Shown here: one piece after another, positions 40,730-53,400 of the stretch
How positions within the stretch are numbered: position 1 is the stretch's first letter
Layout of the letters: each line of letters opens with the position of its first letter
From: Branchiostoma floridae
Lineage: Eukaryota > Chordata > Leptocardii > Amphioxiformes > Branchiostomatidae
Length of the DNA stretch: 64,000 nt
Assembly: GCF_000003815.2 (NCBI RefSeq)
Contig: NC_049989.1
Span: 15,268,058 to 15,332,057, forward strand
Direction: 5' to 3'
Translations under genes and position numbers: made by a program
The notes under the pieces: generated by a model
The model's input: only the letters and a program-made list of their open reading frames with translations
The model's database searches: none
What the model was told of the DNA's origin: nothing

Positions 40730-41262
40730 GGTTCAGGTCCGGACCTGGACCTGATCTTCTGGACCTGAACCGTACCTGGACCTGAATATTCTGTACCGGT
40801 ACCCACCCCTATATACTAATACTATACTATGTACATTTGGGCTGGGTATCGGTACAGCGTACCGGTATAGCGTACCGGTACAAAACCAGTTTTTCTTATT
40901 GGACCAGTCCAGAAAAACCGGACCTGAAAAAGTTAGTTGGACCGGAAATTGGACCGATTAGAAAATTACCAGATTATTCTATCAGGCATTCACACGTTTT
41001 CCCGGCGCTTGCAGGTGGAACAAAATAACAAGAGTGAATTTGAGTAGAGTTTATAGTAATTTCTACCAAGTTTTACAGTCAATCGTATAGGTGTAGTTGC
41101 AGGTGCAGTAGGAGTTTAAAACACCAGTGCAAGTCAAATACTCCACCAAACAGATTTCTTTGTAGTGAAATGGACCAATGGTCCAGGTTCAGGTGCGGAC
41201 CTGATCCTTTGGACCTGAACCGGACTTGGACCTGAATTTTCTGTACCGGTACCCACCCATAT
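40730..41262 (-). mobile_element. hAT-like MITE (GGTACCGGTAC family), one full and one partial copy, reverse
   Basis: A full-length copy spans about 40848-41262 (TGGGCTGGGTATCGGTAC to GTACCGGTACCCACCCA). A terminal fragment lies at 40730-40811. The internal CAGGTCCGG palindromes match 3387-3819. No clean target duplication was found for this copy. Confidence 0.75.
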
Positions 41263-41285
41263 TCCCCTCCGTACTATGCACAGAG

Positions 41286-41414
41286 GCTAGTGGGGAAGAT
41301 TGTGACTGCCTTATCATGTGCGCTGTTTTCTGTCTGCCGGTGGTTGGCCCGGTAGACAGAAAACTTAGGCATACATGTATACATAAAAAGAAGGTCACAA
41401 TCGTCCCCACCAAC
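41286..41414. mobile_element. Hairpin MITE
   Basis: Outer arms GCTAGTGGGGAAGATTGTGAC and its near reverse complement at 41393-41413, and inner arms GTTTTCTGTCT / AGACAGAAAAC, would form a long hairpin. No family was assigned. Confidence 0.55.
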
Positions 41415-41493
41415 TGTTTGGAGAGTACTTCAGTGCCCCATAGTCTCTATCAGAATCTCGCCTGGCCGAATAGGATCGAATAGTAATAGGGTG

Positions 41494-41615
41494 TAATCTC
41501 CAAGCAGATCCTACGGTGCCATAAGATATCAAAGCTGGCCAGGGAGCATAGCCGGCTAAGAGAGTCGGGAAGTTTGATACTATACATTACGCACCGTGGG
41601 TCTGGTTGGAGATTA
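41494..41615. mobile_element. Short MITE, TAATCTCC ends, copy 1
   Basis: It starts TAATCTCCAAGCAGATCC and ends GGTCTGGTTGGAGATTA. A sister copy lies at 42051-42171 and a piece at about 42343. Confidence 0.7.
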
Positions 41616-41663
41616 GTAATACGGGACTTTGGCCAGTTAGGAATAAAAGTCTAGTAGGAGTTA

Positions 41664-41860
41664 CAGTCAAACCTGTATTAGCGGCCACCTTTGCATAGCA
41701 ACCACCTGGCCATAGTGGCCACTTTTTGTCGGTCCCTTGGATTCGTAATGATTAAGAAATAGGCTTAGCGGTCAACTGTCTAACGCGGCCACGGCTACAA
41801 GATGTCCGGTCCCGTTGATACAGAAACACTGCCTATTGCAACCTTACTGCAGCCTTATGT
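41664..41860. mobile_element. Tigger/pogo-like DNA transposon fragment
   Basis: It starts with CAGTCAAACCTGTATTAGC directly after TA, a pogo/Tigger-type end. The body (AACCACCTGGCCATAGTGGC) is the reverse complement of 18064-18257. The far end is lost. Confidence 0.7.
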
Positions 41861-42050
41861 CTTCCTGCACCGAGTTTAAAATTGTAGTTTGCGAGGATTT
41901 GGAGTTCCTGACAGGGTCATTTTGGCGGTAGCAGAAGGTATGCATGCCTTGAGCATTAATTCAAAGTGCAAGTCTTTGTCGGTGAATTTACCGATCGAGA
42001 CAATGTTACTTGGTGAGAAAGATTAGCGGGAACTGAAATCATGTGTAGCT

Positions 42051-42171
42051 TAATCTCCAAGCAGATCCTACGGTGCCATAAGATAGTATCAAAGCTGGCC
42101 AAGGAGTGTAGCCGGCCAAGGGAGTCAAACGGGAAGTATACATTACACACAGTGGATCTGGTTCGAGATTA
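42051..42171. mobile_element. Short MITE, TAATCTCC ends, copy 2
   Basis: Starts TAATCTCCAAGCAGATCCTA and ends GGATCTGGTTCGAGATTA; about 85% alike by eye to copy 1. Confidence 0.7.
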
Positions 42172-42859
42172 GTGTAGCTTGCTCATGGTCAATTGAGCAA
42201 TATTTTCTCTATAGTGGCCACCTGTCTATAGTGGCCATATTTCTCCAGTCCCTTGAGTGGCCTAGGGGCTAACTGGCCGCCCGGTCGACTGCAATAGAAT
42301 AACAGAACTCCCATGGCAACTTAGTTGTCCCAGCTGACTTGTCTGCTTGGAGACTAACTTGCCTAACACAGCCTAACACCACTCTGAAGTCCGTCGTACA
42401 AGTGGGATCCAGTAAAGCGCTCTCTGTCGACGTGTGATATCATTGCAGGGAGTCACTGAAAATTTGTCCAGGCCGTCATTTTGGTTCCACAGTTTCAAAC
42501 AGAACCGGTTTAAAAACAAAACAATTTTCTGCAACTTGTAATTGGGTTTGTGGTAGCAATAAACTTTTCAAAATGTTTCCAACATATATAAATTAATTCA
42601 AACATGTTCAAATATAACTCTTAAATGTTTGAAAATTTAGAACAAATATGAGTTGAATATTCTTCCAATCAAAATATATGAAACTTATCACAAATGTTAT
42701 CCAAAACCCCTTAACATTTGTGTGAAGGGGGTTTGGAAAAAAAAAAAAACTTGCAAAATTGCATGATACTATATAAAATACAAACTATATATCATCTGAC
42801 TTTAGGGGAGTCAAATGAAAGAAGAAAAAAATACACACAGTTTCGAAAACAAAGAGTTC

Positions 42860-45671
42860 TTTAATTTTTCCAGTTTTGACATGAACACTTATGAAAGCAT
42901 GATCAGTTTCAGCCTCCATCCATAGTTATGTAACATTAATAATATTCACAATCACATTTACATGAATAGAAAATAGGCAAGAAGGACAGGAAAGAATTAT
43001 CATCAACAGAGTGACAAAAACAACTATCATACAAATCATACCAGATTTGGTCTGTTCTTTTTAAATACACCTTAACAACAGACATGGAAAAAAGACCATG
43101 AAACGGTGAACAGAGAGTTATATGTCTCTTCATATATGGACTATTGTATCCATTTTACTCTCTAAATGTAAACATATTCATAGAGGGCCATGGATAAAAA
43201 CAAGGGGATCGGATATAACTTAGATATGAGAGAAAATAGAATTTTTGTACATTGTACATGATAAGGCAAGAGATATACACTCTTTCGAATCATCTTGCAT
43301 TTTCTTTTTAAAAAATGCCTCTATGTCATGATACATTTTCTAATTACAGTAATATAAGTGTATTTTTATACATATATGTAAATGATATATACACATCCCA
43401 CATGCACATCTGTATATTGTGATACACCATAGCAAAATCCACCACACTACTCTTATATTGTTACATGTGCTTGACAACTCTGGAAAATACTCGTTATGCT
43501 AATTGACTGAAATGTACTAAATAGTTGACTACCTCCAAGTCAGTAATGTTACCCAATAACACCATTTTTTCTGAATTGGACATACTAGTACCCTATTGTT
43601 ACCCTTTGACTTTGATTGGGCAAACCTGGTATTGGATATTCTGCCCCCCTCCCCCTACAAATTTGTCATATTTTCGTAGAAATAGGCAACTCAATGAGAA
43701 ACCACAAAGAGCAGATACTCTTCATTTTCAGGTTATGACAAGATAATTTATAATAACTATGTTACCTTCAACATAGCTAGGTTACCTAGGTGACCTCAAC
43801 ATGATTGCATGTATCAGGCAAATACAAAACAATTCTACAGGCTTTCTGATACATTTGTATTTCAAATATGAATGTGCAATGTAGTTGCCATGTTGGGCAA
43901 AGGAATCTGTTCTTAATTTTCACAATGTACAGTTTGAATTGCATTTCAGTGTATTCAGAATGCTACAGAACACAACTGTAAGTGGAATTTTTATCCAAAG
44001 AAATTGGCTTGAGGACAATTTTCTACTAAGAAAACTTCCGGCAATAATAAAAATAGATACAAACTGTACAAACACTACTGTTGTATTTCAACAAAAAGTT
44101 TATCTGAGCTGAATGATATCTGTCTGTAACTAAAAAGTCTGTATTTTGTAAGTGCCAAGGACAAGTTAGGCCATTCTTTCACACACGGTTCATTATCTTT
44201 TGTTTCATTTGTGAATTTGCATACTAGTATTATTTAACAAACATTTCCTGGTTTTCAATCCTGGGAAGAGTGCTATGAAGTGCGCATTTTGAAGTGCACA
44301 TCTTAATTTCAGCATAACCCTTGCTAGTTTGTGTAACACACACTCTGTTGTCAGGGTTGTAACTGGCCCCTCCCCTCAGAGGAGGCTGGCAGGCTGCTAT
44401 ACAGGGAGATTTAATCAGGCTAATGCCTTGCCAGTCGGTGAAATCATTGGTATTGCTATAAGTGTTCTCAGAAGGCTAGTTTGCTCAAAGGTATTTGGTC
44501 TTCTGTAACACCTTAGTAAAAGGGAAGTCTTATAGCAGCCATAAAAATAATATAAACATTGTGCCTCAAGCCATGAATATCCAAAATGATGCAACTGATT
44601 ACTACAACTGTGATGTATATACCAGGGGTTGATCAATAAGCAAAATATTTTGAAGCATAGACGTCAAGTATAAAGTCTTTTCTGAATGTGTACCAAAATT
44701 CATATCATTCTGATCGTTACTTTGCAGGCTACACCCAGTAACATTAGGTAAGAGAGAAGGAAAAAGAGTCGACAATTGAGCTGCGACCTGGAGTGTGCGG
44801 GTCAACTTGCTCTGCTGAAAGTCAAATACCCGCTCCTTTTTACTTGAAATGGTAAGAGAATCATTATGAAACATTTTGAAAATGTCTTTTAAAGAGTTTA
44901 CGGCATTGGGAACTTGAACCACACGTCTGTTCACCCTTGTTTCTCTCGCCACTTTCCTACTGATTTTCAAAAAGACGTAGCCTGGAAAGTAATGATTGCA
45001 ATGATTTGAAATTTGGAGGATATTGATAAAAGGCTTCATACCACAAAGTTGTGCAACGAAATTTGTATGAGGCAGAGAACTTATTGATATCCCCCCATAT
45101 GTTAAACACACCATGCTTGGGCTTCAAGGTACATGTACAGAGAAACACAGACTGTGTTTGTTGCGCGGCAAAACATTTTGTAACAATAACTATTGTGCTG
45201 CAAAACGTCCAGTAATTTCAATGGAGTGCACTCACGCTGGATCTACTTTTTCTAGATGAATTCGAATGAAACTATGGGAGTAATGGGACCAAACTTTTGG
45301 GAAGATTTTTCATGTGAAGAAAACAGTCATAGCCAATAAATGAGGAAAGTAGGCAATATTGGGGACAAAAAACCTCTCATGATACAGATGCCTATTAAGA
45401 AAATAACATTTTTCACATTTGTAGCTTTAACAATTTGTTTAAAGAGATGTTGCATCTATGTACATATATTAATTAAGTCAATAGCCTTGCAACTATTACA
45501 TGTCTTTATAAAATTTGACATTCTGATGATGCAATATGAACACACTGGCTTCTATCACTTGTTGGAACTCCCACCCACCAACTCACTCAAATTCATTTAC
45601 CATTTACAAATACATTTGTACCACACTATTGCTTCATTAAGACCATAAAAATACCTACTAAAGGACCTTCA
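42860..45671 (-). other. MNT: Probable MNT 3' UTR and downstream region
   Basis: AT-rich DNA following the MNT stop, with few recognisable repeats compared with its surroundings. The only canonical poly(A) hexamer on the minus strand that I found is ATTAAA at 42865-42860. A 170-codon open frame at 44602-45114 (minus) lies inside; it has no recognised domain and may be chance. The transcript end is inferred. Confidence 0.35.
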
Positions 45672-47446
45672 TCATAGATTCTTGGTAGTGGTTACAGTAT
45701 GTGTAGGTGCTACAAACGATGCGACTGTAAGGACTGGCGCGGGAACTGATATGGCTGCCATTGTCTGTCCTGCGACAGCCTGACCCGGGGGTTTCGCCAT
45801 GGCCGGGTGCACGGCTGGGTGTACGTTGGCCGAGACTGGGACGGGCGAGAACCGGGTTGTCATGGTAACAGGGGAGATGTGTGAGGAGAGCGAGTTTGCT
45901 GGGAGGGCCATTCGCGCGATGGTGGCCGGCAGTAGCGGCGCGGACATGGGCAAGCGCTGGGTGGTGATGCTTAGGGGAATGGCTGCCGCCGCGGTACCAC
46001 CAAGTTGGGTAGGAATGATGGTGGGTGGAATGAACGAGTGTAACGATCCGTGCGGGACCGCGTGGGGTCGCAGCGAGGTCAGGGTCATGGTTGGAGAAAT
46101 GTAGGGAGTAATGGTGATAGGGGTGGTGTAGGTTACAGTGGGAGTGTTGTACAGGGAGGCCAGAGTGATGGGCGTCATGCGAGTTAGGTTGGCAATGCTG
46201 GGCTGGGTGGGGGGCAGACTTGGATGTCCAATACCAGAGTGAGAAGTGCCCAGGTGAGGGATTGAAACCGCGGGATGTAAACCGTGTTCAGTTCTGGCAT
46301 CATGAGCGGCTACCACATGGAACTGGCTTGGGTGGAAGGCCTGCACGGCAGTGTGGTTCATACTTGGTCTACTGAGGTGCTCGGGCTTGGTTGGTTCGCT
46401 GGGCAGCGACGCCTGTATTGCGATACTGGCCATACTCGGACCAGGTCTCCTTGGCGGTTCATCCTCCTGCGGTTTCCTTTCCAACAACTCCTCGGGTGTG
46501 GCCTGTATTCCCACAGCCGTGGTCTTCTTCACAGCCTTATTGGGCAGAGATGTCGCCTTGGTGACAGGTTGATTGGCAGTGAGTTCTTTTACCATGGTTT
46601 GCATCCTGACTTCGGGTGCCGGAGCCAGTGCTACTCGGACCTCGACCGGAGGCTGCGGTAATGTCTGAAACGCCATAGTACTTTCTTTATTCACGAAAAC
46701 TGGTTGAAGGGCACCTTGTCTCAGTATAGATGGCGGGCCAGCTGCACTGCTAGCAGCACTGGATGCAGCAATGGGTTTCTCTTTTCCTATGACATTCGGC
46801 ACCGCTTGTGTTGTCGGCTTCACTTCTGTTACTACGGAGAAGGATACTCTTTTTGTGGCAGTTGCTGCAGTAGCGGCTTCAGTCCCATCCTTGATAATCG
46901 TGTAGGGGACAGTTGCAGCCTTCACATGATTATACAACGGACTAGGCTCCTTGATAGTAACAGAGGGAATTGTCGTTTTACTAATCACCGTATAAGGTGC
47001 TGTCCCTCTCACTAGTGAGTACGAAGACGTCGTTTCCTTTACAACAGTATAAGGTGCTGTCGTCTTGCCTACAACGGTATGTGACGGCAACACCTCTTTG
47101 AAAATCGTGTACGACACGTTGGCCTTTTTCGGCGGAAGTATTGGCGAACCAGCAGAGGTCTGTTTCGACGCGGTAGATGGTGCGTTCTCTGTTGCGGTAG
47201 TAGAGCTCGCCGTGACATGGTCCTTTTTCAGAACGCGGAACGGACTGGTTTCTTTGATGATGGTGTAAGGCTGTAGTGCTGGTTTCTTGAGGATTGTGTA
47301 AGAGGGCGTGTCCTTGGTAGGAAGGAGCGTGGTACACACGTCCATTGGAACCGATGCGGTTGCTCCGCCCACTGACGAGGTGAGGGCGGTCGGGTGCCAC
47401 AACTTTTCCTCCTCATCTTCATTGATCTTCATATTGTCTTCACCCT
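45672..47446 (-). CDS. MNT: MNT coding exon 6 (last, 592 residues)
   Basis: Starts after CAG, completing a Glu codon (G|AG), then GEDNMKINEDEEEK and a long Thr/Pro/Val/Ala-rich, probably disordered tail ending ...TVTTTKNL with TGA at 45672-45674. Residues 242-380 hold at least six copies of a [PS]YT(I/V)xK motif. Opposite-strand frames in this GC-rich exon are shadows. Confidence 0.92.
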
Positions 47447-50400
47447 CTGGAGTAGGTGGAAGAGAAACAGAAAATAGAATTGTAAGACACTAAGTCAATC
47501 CCATTCTAAAGCCGTTTTTAGAAATTGTTTGCACAGAAACAGTACAGTAAAAGTAATATGAAGCCTCCACATCTACATAAAAATATGTCTAACCCTCGAC
47601 TGCTGGAAAACGACAGACAATAACTATGTTTTTTCCCACCAAAGCAGATGCTAGTGGGGGGGACACTCCTTGGTTGTGAATAAACTCTTATCTCTAATCA
47701 TCAGATGAAATCATTCAAGGAGCAAGAAATCCTACGCTGTTCTTACCTGATGCTGTAGAAGTTGATGCTTGGTCGTCGTCCTGTGTCCATGGTGGTGGTT
47801 TCTCCTGGTTGTCCAGCTCTTCCCGTAACTCCATCTTCAGTTGTGCTATCCGCTGCTGCGTGGCAATCTTCTCTCTTGCTAACCGCTCCATTTCGTGCTC
47901 GTACTCTTTCTCCTTTCTCTTCAAGGCCTGGAAGATAGAAATCAACATGATACTGTTAAGAAATGCAAAGCCTTGTGGACTCTGTAAAATTGTTCACTGT
48001 GGTAGCAGGATGTTGATGGACAAATACTGTGGCCAGGTTTTACACCAGGAAAATCTTTTTAAAATTACATCAAATTGTAAGATGACAATGATAGAACTGT
48101 GCTATGCTGTAATCTATGAATAAACAGCATCCACATTTTTATTGTACTGTTATCTGTGGACTATAGAAAGTATTGAGCACAGATGACCCAACATGGTGGC
48201 GAGACACTGCTTCAATCTTGAAACCAGCAGACTAACTCCAAATAATGTTAAATGCTTAGGACTTGTGTCTTTTACATTCTTAAATGCAGAAGCAATGTAT
48301 CCAGAGTGCCAACTTTTCGGCATATCTTATTACCTGGATGTCTAACCTTCGATGCCACGCAAGGTTGTTGCATTATATACACTGCAAATTAGAGCCATTT
48401 GAGGTTGTTTAGGCAGACCGGGGCTGAACAATTCAATACTAGTACATCTTAAGTGAGTGAGTAATTTTGAGTGAGTGAGTGATGGTGAATCTAAAAATAT
48501 TTTCATTGCCTGCATTTGACAGCTTTTATCTTGTGTCTCACTCTGAGTATCCTCTTCTACCTAAATGCACATACACACTCAGCATTTCATGCTCCGTTTT
48601 GTACACGTCAGTCATCTTTACCACAATGGGAGAAATACATGATTTGCACAGTGTATTAGGCCTAGGAAAAAATGTTGTGTTTCCTGTTTCTCTAACCACC
48701 TAGAAAAACATGCCAACCCTAGCAGTGGAGTCACATAGCTTTGAGATAGAATTTAGGATAAATGTATCAATTAGGCCCAAAATTAAAGTTTCACATTGCA
48801 AGACAAGTGTCCTCATGTCTTTCAGTTTACTTTGTTCAACTCTATTGTAATATGTATCACTAGAGCTTTGGTCAGCCTGAAAAAAATTACAAGAAAAAAA
48901 GATAACCCTACTTACCAACCCTAATTTTTTTCTGGACTGAAATAGGAAACACATAATTTTTTCCCTAGGCCTTACAGAAATGTGGCTGATTGAGGGAGAG
49001 AGGGTCATGCTGTCAACCTGTACAATTTTCCCGGAAAGTTCATATGGAAGGCAGGAAATGTTGCTTTTTTTCCACTAACAACCTTGAACATAACTTCTAC
49101 ATGTACGTCATGGAAGCATTAACCTACAACTTTGACGTCAATCAAATGCAAGTCAATACAAAAGCACTCTATGGGTAAGACTTCTACTGGCACTTCAGAA
49201 ATTAACCTAGGACTGGTTTACAAGTGCATTTTAGGGTTAAACGGGCCATCACGCTATTATTTCTGACACCCACGCTAAATTGAGGATCATTATGTTATCT
49301 TCAACATGTGTAAATCGGTAATGGTGCATGCACGTTGCTGGAATCAAGGAGGCCACATAGACATGTCTATGTAATTATATAAACTTCTTGCTGGAATTTA
49401 CTTGTGTAATAATGTCAGATCAGATGTGAACAATGTCAATATGACCCTCAACAGTGACAAAAAATCTNNNNNNNNNNNNNNNNNNNNNNNNNNNNNNNNN
49501 NNNNNNNNNNNNNNNNNNNNNNNNNNNNNNNNNNNNNNNNNNNNNNNNNNNNNNNNNNNNNNNNNNNATCGAGAAAACATGAGCATGCTAGCATGTAATT
49601 ATCATTATTATGCGTAACACATTGCAGCCTTTACGCTGCGACATTTTACAAAGGAATCGTTCTAATGATTAAATCTACCTGTGGGTACACTCCTAATGCC
49701 AACTCTTTACATGTAAACCAGCAATCATGGTACACATGTACTTTGCTACTATTTACTTGTGTCATATTGTCACATCAAAATAAAAAAAATTTAATGTTGA
49801 TACGACCTAAGTTCACTCATGGCCACCTTTGTAATGCCCACTTTTTACTTTCCTGCCTACATATACCTGCCTATGTGGTTAGGCCAGGGACTGGCCCCTG
49901 GCTCCACTACGTTACTTTACATTTTTAAAATCTCATCGCAACAAGACAACCCAGCACCCCCCACCCACACCATCCTCCTGATTGGTTGCTTTTTACCTTG
50001 CCATTTCCATTATATTGAAATAAAATCCTGGCTAGACCCCAGCTGGCTGTTACTGGTTTGTACAGGGTTTATAGAGGCAAATATGAATGCGTTAAGCTAT
50101 TTCTGGCAAATCCTTCAATGCCTATCCTATCATGTATAGCATAACAAGGACTTTATGTAAGCAACAGACAAGAAAGCAAACATTGTGCTATTTCTTGAAA
50201 CTAAGTCTTGATTCTTTATCTTCAATAGTGTGTGTGTGTGTGTGTGAGCACATATATCACATTGATCATCACTATTTGTGCACGGATTCTGCACGGATCG
50301 TCCTTCCCCGTGCACGTATTTCACACTTATCATCACTAAGTGGGTATCATAGGTACGCATTGATCTGTGACCTACACTGCTAAAAACGATCTCTTCCAAG

Positions 50401-53400
50401 AAATCTACTTACGTAACCTCAAAGACACCTTCCGGCCTACACGCATTTCTGATAAGCAGGAGTTTAAGACATGGATGCTTCGCCACTGTGGTAATGCACA
50501 CGATAGTGTCATGGTTACAAAACTGTTGTACTAGTACTGATCTAGCCCGGATACCAGACCCCAGCCCAATCTCAAATATTTCTATTGTGTGTGGTCCACA
50601 TAGATATTTCTGAGATCGAGCTGGGGTCTGGTATCCAGACTAGTAGTACATGTACTATGATGTAGTACTTATCTTCATATTCCTACATAATGAACCTAGC
50701 CTGTTTGTTTGTTTGTTTGACATAAACAGTAAAAACAGCCTTTGTATTGGTCTGACATACCAGATTTGTACAGTATGTACAAGTTGCGTAAGATAGGACT
50801 GTAAGGTTTGATCCACTTGAACTAAGATGGACCCCTACTCTTTTTCGATAAGTGTGGTGGGATCTTTAACATGCTAGATATGTGTGTCCCAAGCTACAGC
50901 TAGGTACTCATTTACACCTGAGTTGAGTATAGCCTCTACCAGGCTCTACAGGTCGCTGGAAAAATAGTAGTAGTAGTCCTCAGCCATCTAACTCCTCTGG
51001 CGTGTTTTTTGTCTTATTTGTCCAATTTCTACTATTTTTCCTGCGACCTGTGGAGCCTGTTAGAGGCTGTGTCGAGTAGGCAAATAGGAGTAAAGTGCCT
51101 TTCCTAATTTAGAGGCTACGTCGGCTAGAGGCTGCTAAGGACTTGAACCCAGAACCTTCAGATTCTAGGCCAACAATTATTATTAATACCTTGCCACCAC
51201 ACCTGGAGGAAATGTCTAATTGTTTGAAAGGAAGGCAAAAAGAAGTTTAACTAAATAGTTTTGAACAAAATTTGTTTTTGTAATTTTTTATCCAGTGTCA
51301 TTGAATGGCTTCAACTTCTCAGTATCACAACAAAACAATCCTGTAACAGTTCATTGGCATCTTGAAGGGTGATCCAGATCCAACTAGATCCAACCAGATC
51401 CAACCTAGAGGACATCAAGAAGAATGTGGAAGGACCTTGACACTCTTTGAGGGCTAGGGTTGACTTGGCAACTGGTGGGGTCCATTGGCAAAATTTCACC
51501 CATTTCACCTTCACCTTTTAGTACAGCCAGCAAGTACCCATCTGAGTAATGAGGATGTTGTAACTAGTCTGGTGCCCAGTCATTTTATAGCTTCGAAGTC
51601 TCTTCTGCGGATTTTGGGGAGAGGACAGAAGGGACTCGGGAGCTGTAATACGGCTGTATACCAGGCTAGTTGTAACATCATCTAGGTAAATCCTCAAATA
51701 TGGGATGCCGTTTTATGTTCCTTGTGAAAACCAGATGCAGCTTCAACCAGGATGCCAGTGTGGCTTCATCAGATTCAGTTGCTTAGACTAAATTTAGTTG
51801 GAACATGAGTTCCATTGTGTGTGTGTTCAGTTAGGCTTCTACTAATTGAGCTACAAGGACTTCCCTATAGAAAAATGAACATCCTTGACATTTAGAGAGA
51901 GATCTACAGTTGCCATGCATTAGTGCTTGCTGCTTGTGGATGTGCAGATAATTGATCAATTTTTTTGAAATGGTAGAATAAATTGTATGCTATTAGGAAC
52001 ACTGGAAACAATATTGCATGTCCGTGAATTCTCCATGAGGGTTCATGATGCAAAAAATCAAATGGTTCTATCAATTTGGCCTGCAAATCTGACAGAAAAT
52101 GGTTTGATTTTGCATTCACAATGGAAATTTACATCTCATAGTTTTCAAAATATGGTAATGAGCCAAGTAGGCAGCAGACGCCATACTGAATATTAATAAA
52201 TTTAGCCTGAAGCCCAAATGACAGCTACGTGGGTGTGTAGGAAGTGGGCGAGAAAAATCAAAGGGAACAAAAAGGAAAGGGTAGCTAGGTTTGATCTTTC
52301 TTCAGCAAAGCAAACTAAATACAGTACCACGTGTTCCTTCTATTTCATGTATTTTACAAGGGTAAATAAATCAAGAGCATAAAGTTATTTATCTAAAACC
52401 AAAAAAAATGCAGTTTTCAGAAGTTCATTGACTGCCAACTAAGGTTTCTTTAATCTATCATACAAAAGGGTAACTTTTAGATAAAAAAACCCTTCAGAAT
52501 CCAACTATGACTTTTCAGTTACTGTAAATGCTACTAAGTTTGCAGGGATATAATTTTGTGAGAGGGGGAAAAATTAATGGGGTGTTCACGTTGGTTTTGA
52601 GTTCGCGGTAGCTCCACATACTGCAATGGAAAAATGTTCGCAGTGGTTTTGAGTTCGAGATGAAGCAGCCACAGTGAAAAACGTGAACATAAAACCGCTG
52701 CAAACATTTCTGCCTGTACAGTATCCTGGTGACAAACCAATACATCTTTTGTTATACATTTGTACATCCTTTGTGGCAATAACAAGGTTAATTTTGGTTC
52801 AATGTTTTCAATGGCACACACTGAGGCACTTTACACTCTGACACAACTGGCACCTTGCCAGCTTCCCTGACAGAGGCAACTTGCTGCAAGCTGATTGGTC
52901 CTTCTAAACAGGGTCACTGATCAGGTCCTTGTGTAACATGTCAATCACATTCTTGGGGGAGGGGCCATTTGAGAGCAATGATGACAAATGCCTAGTTTGC
53001 TAAGGGTCAGAATGAATGACAAAGCATACCTGTACCCAGTATGTGTATATACAAGTATACATAGGGCATGCCAACATGTTCAGATGATATGCAGCCATCT
53101 TTGCTGTGTAATGTATCAAAGGTGTCAGAAAATACCGATTGAGGAAAATGATTAGATTTTACTGCTCTAAGGCCTGCCTCGTGGTTACATAGGGAAGAGT
53201 CTCATGTTATAAAATCCCTGCATTTTCAAGAGGTTTAGATATTTAGACCCCAACATATGGAGGCAAGTAGGGTGCACTGGCTTGGCTGAATTGTTGGGAA
53301 CAATGTGACAAGCTTCTCTCAGTCTCTGGCTTACGTTGAAGAGACACTATGTAATATATTGGCTCCAGGTAATTGAAAATGCTGTTGAAAGCAAAACTGT

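Noticed and set aside
45799-47493. Plus-strand open frames opposite MNT exon 6
   Set aside because: They are shadows of the GC-rich, stop-poor coding exon; none shows domains or splice support.
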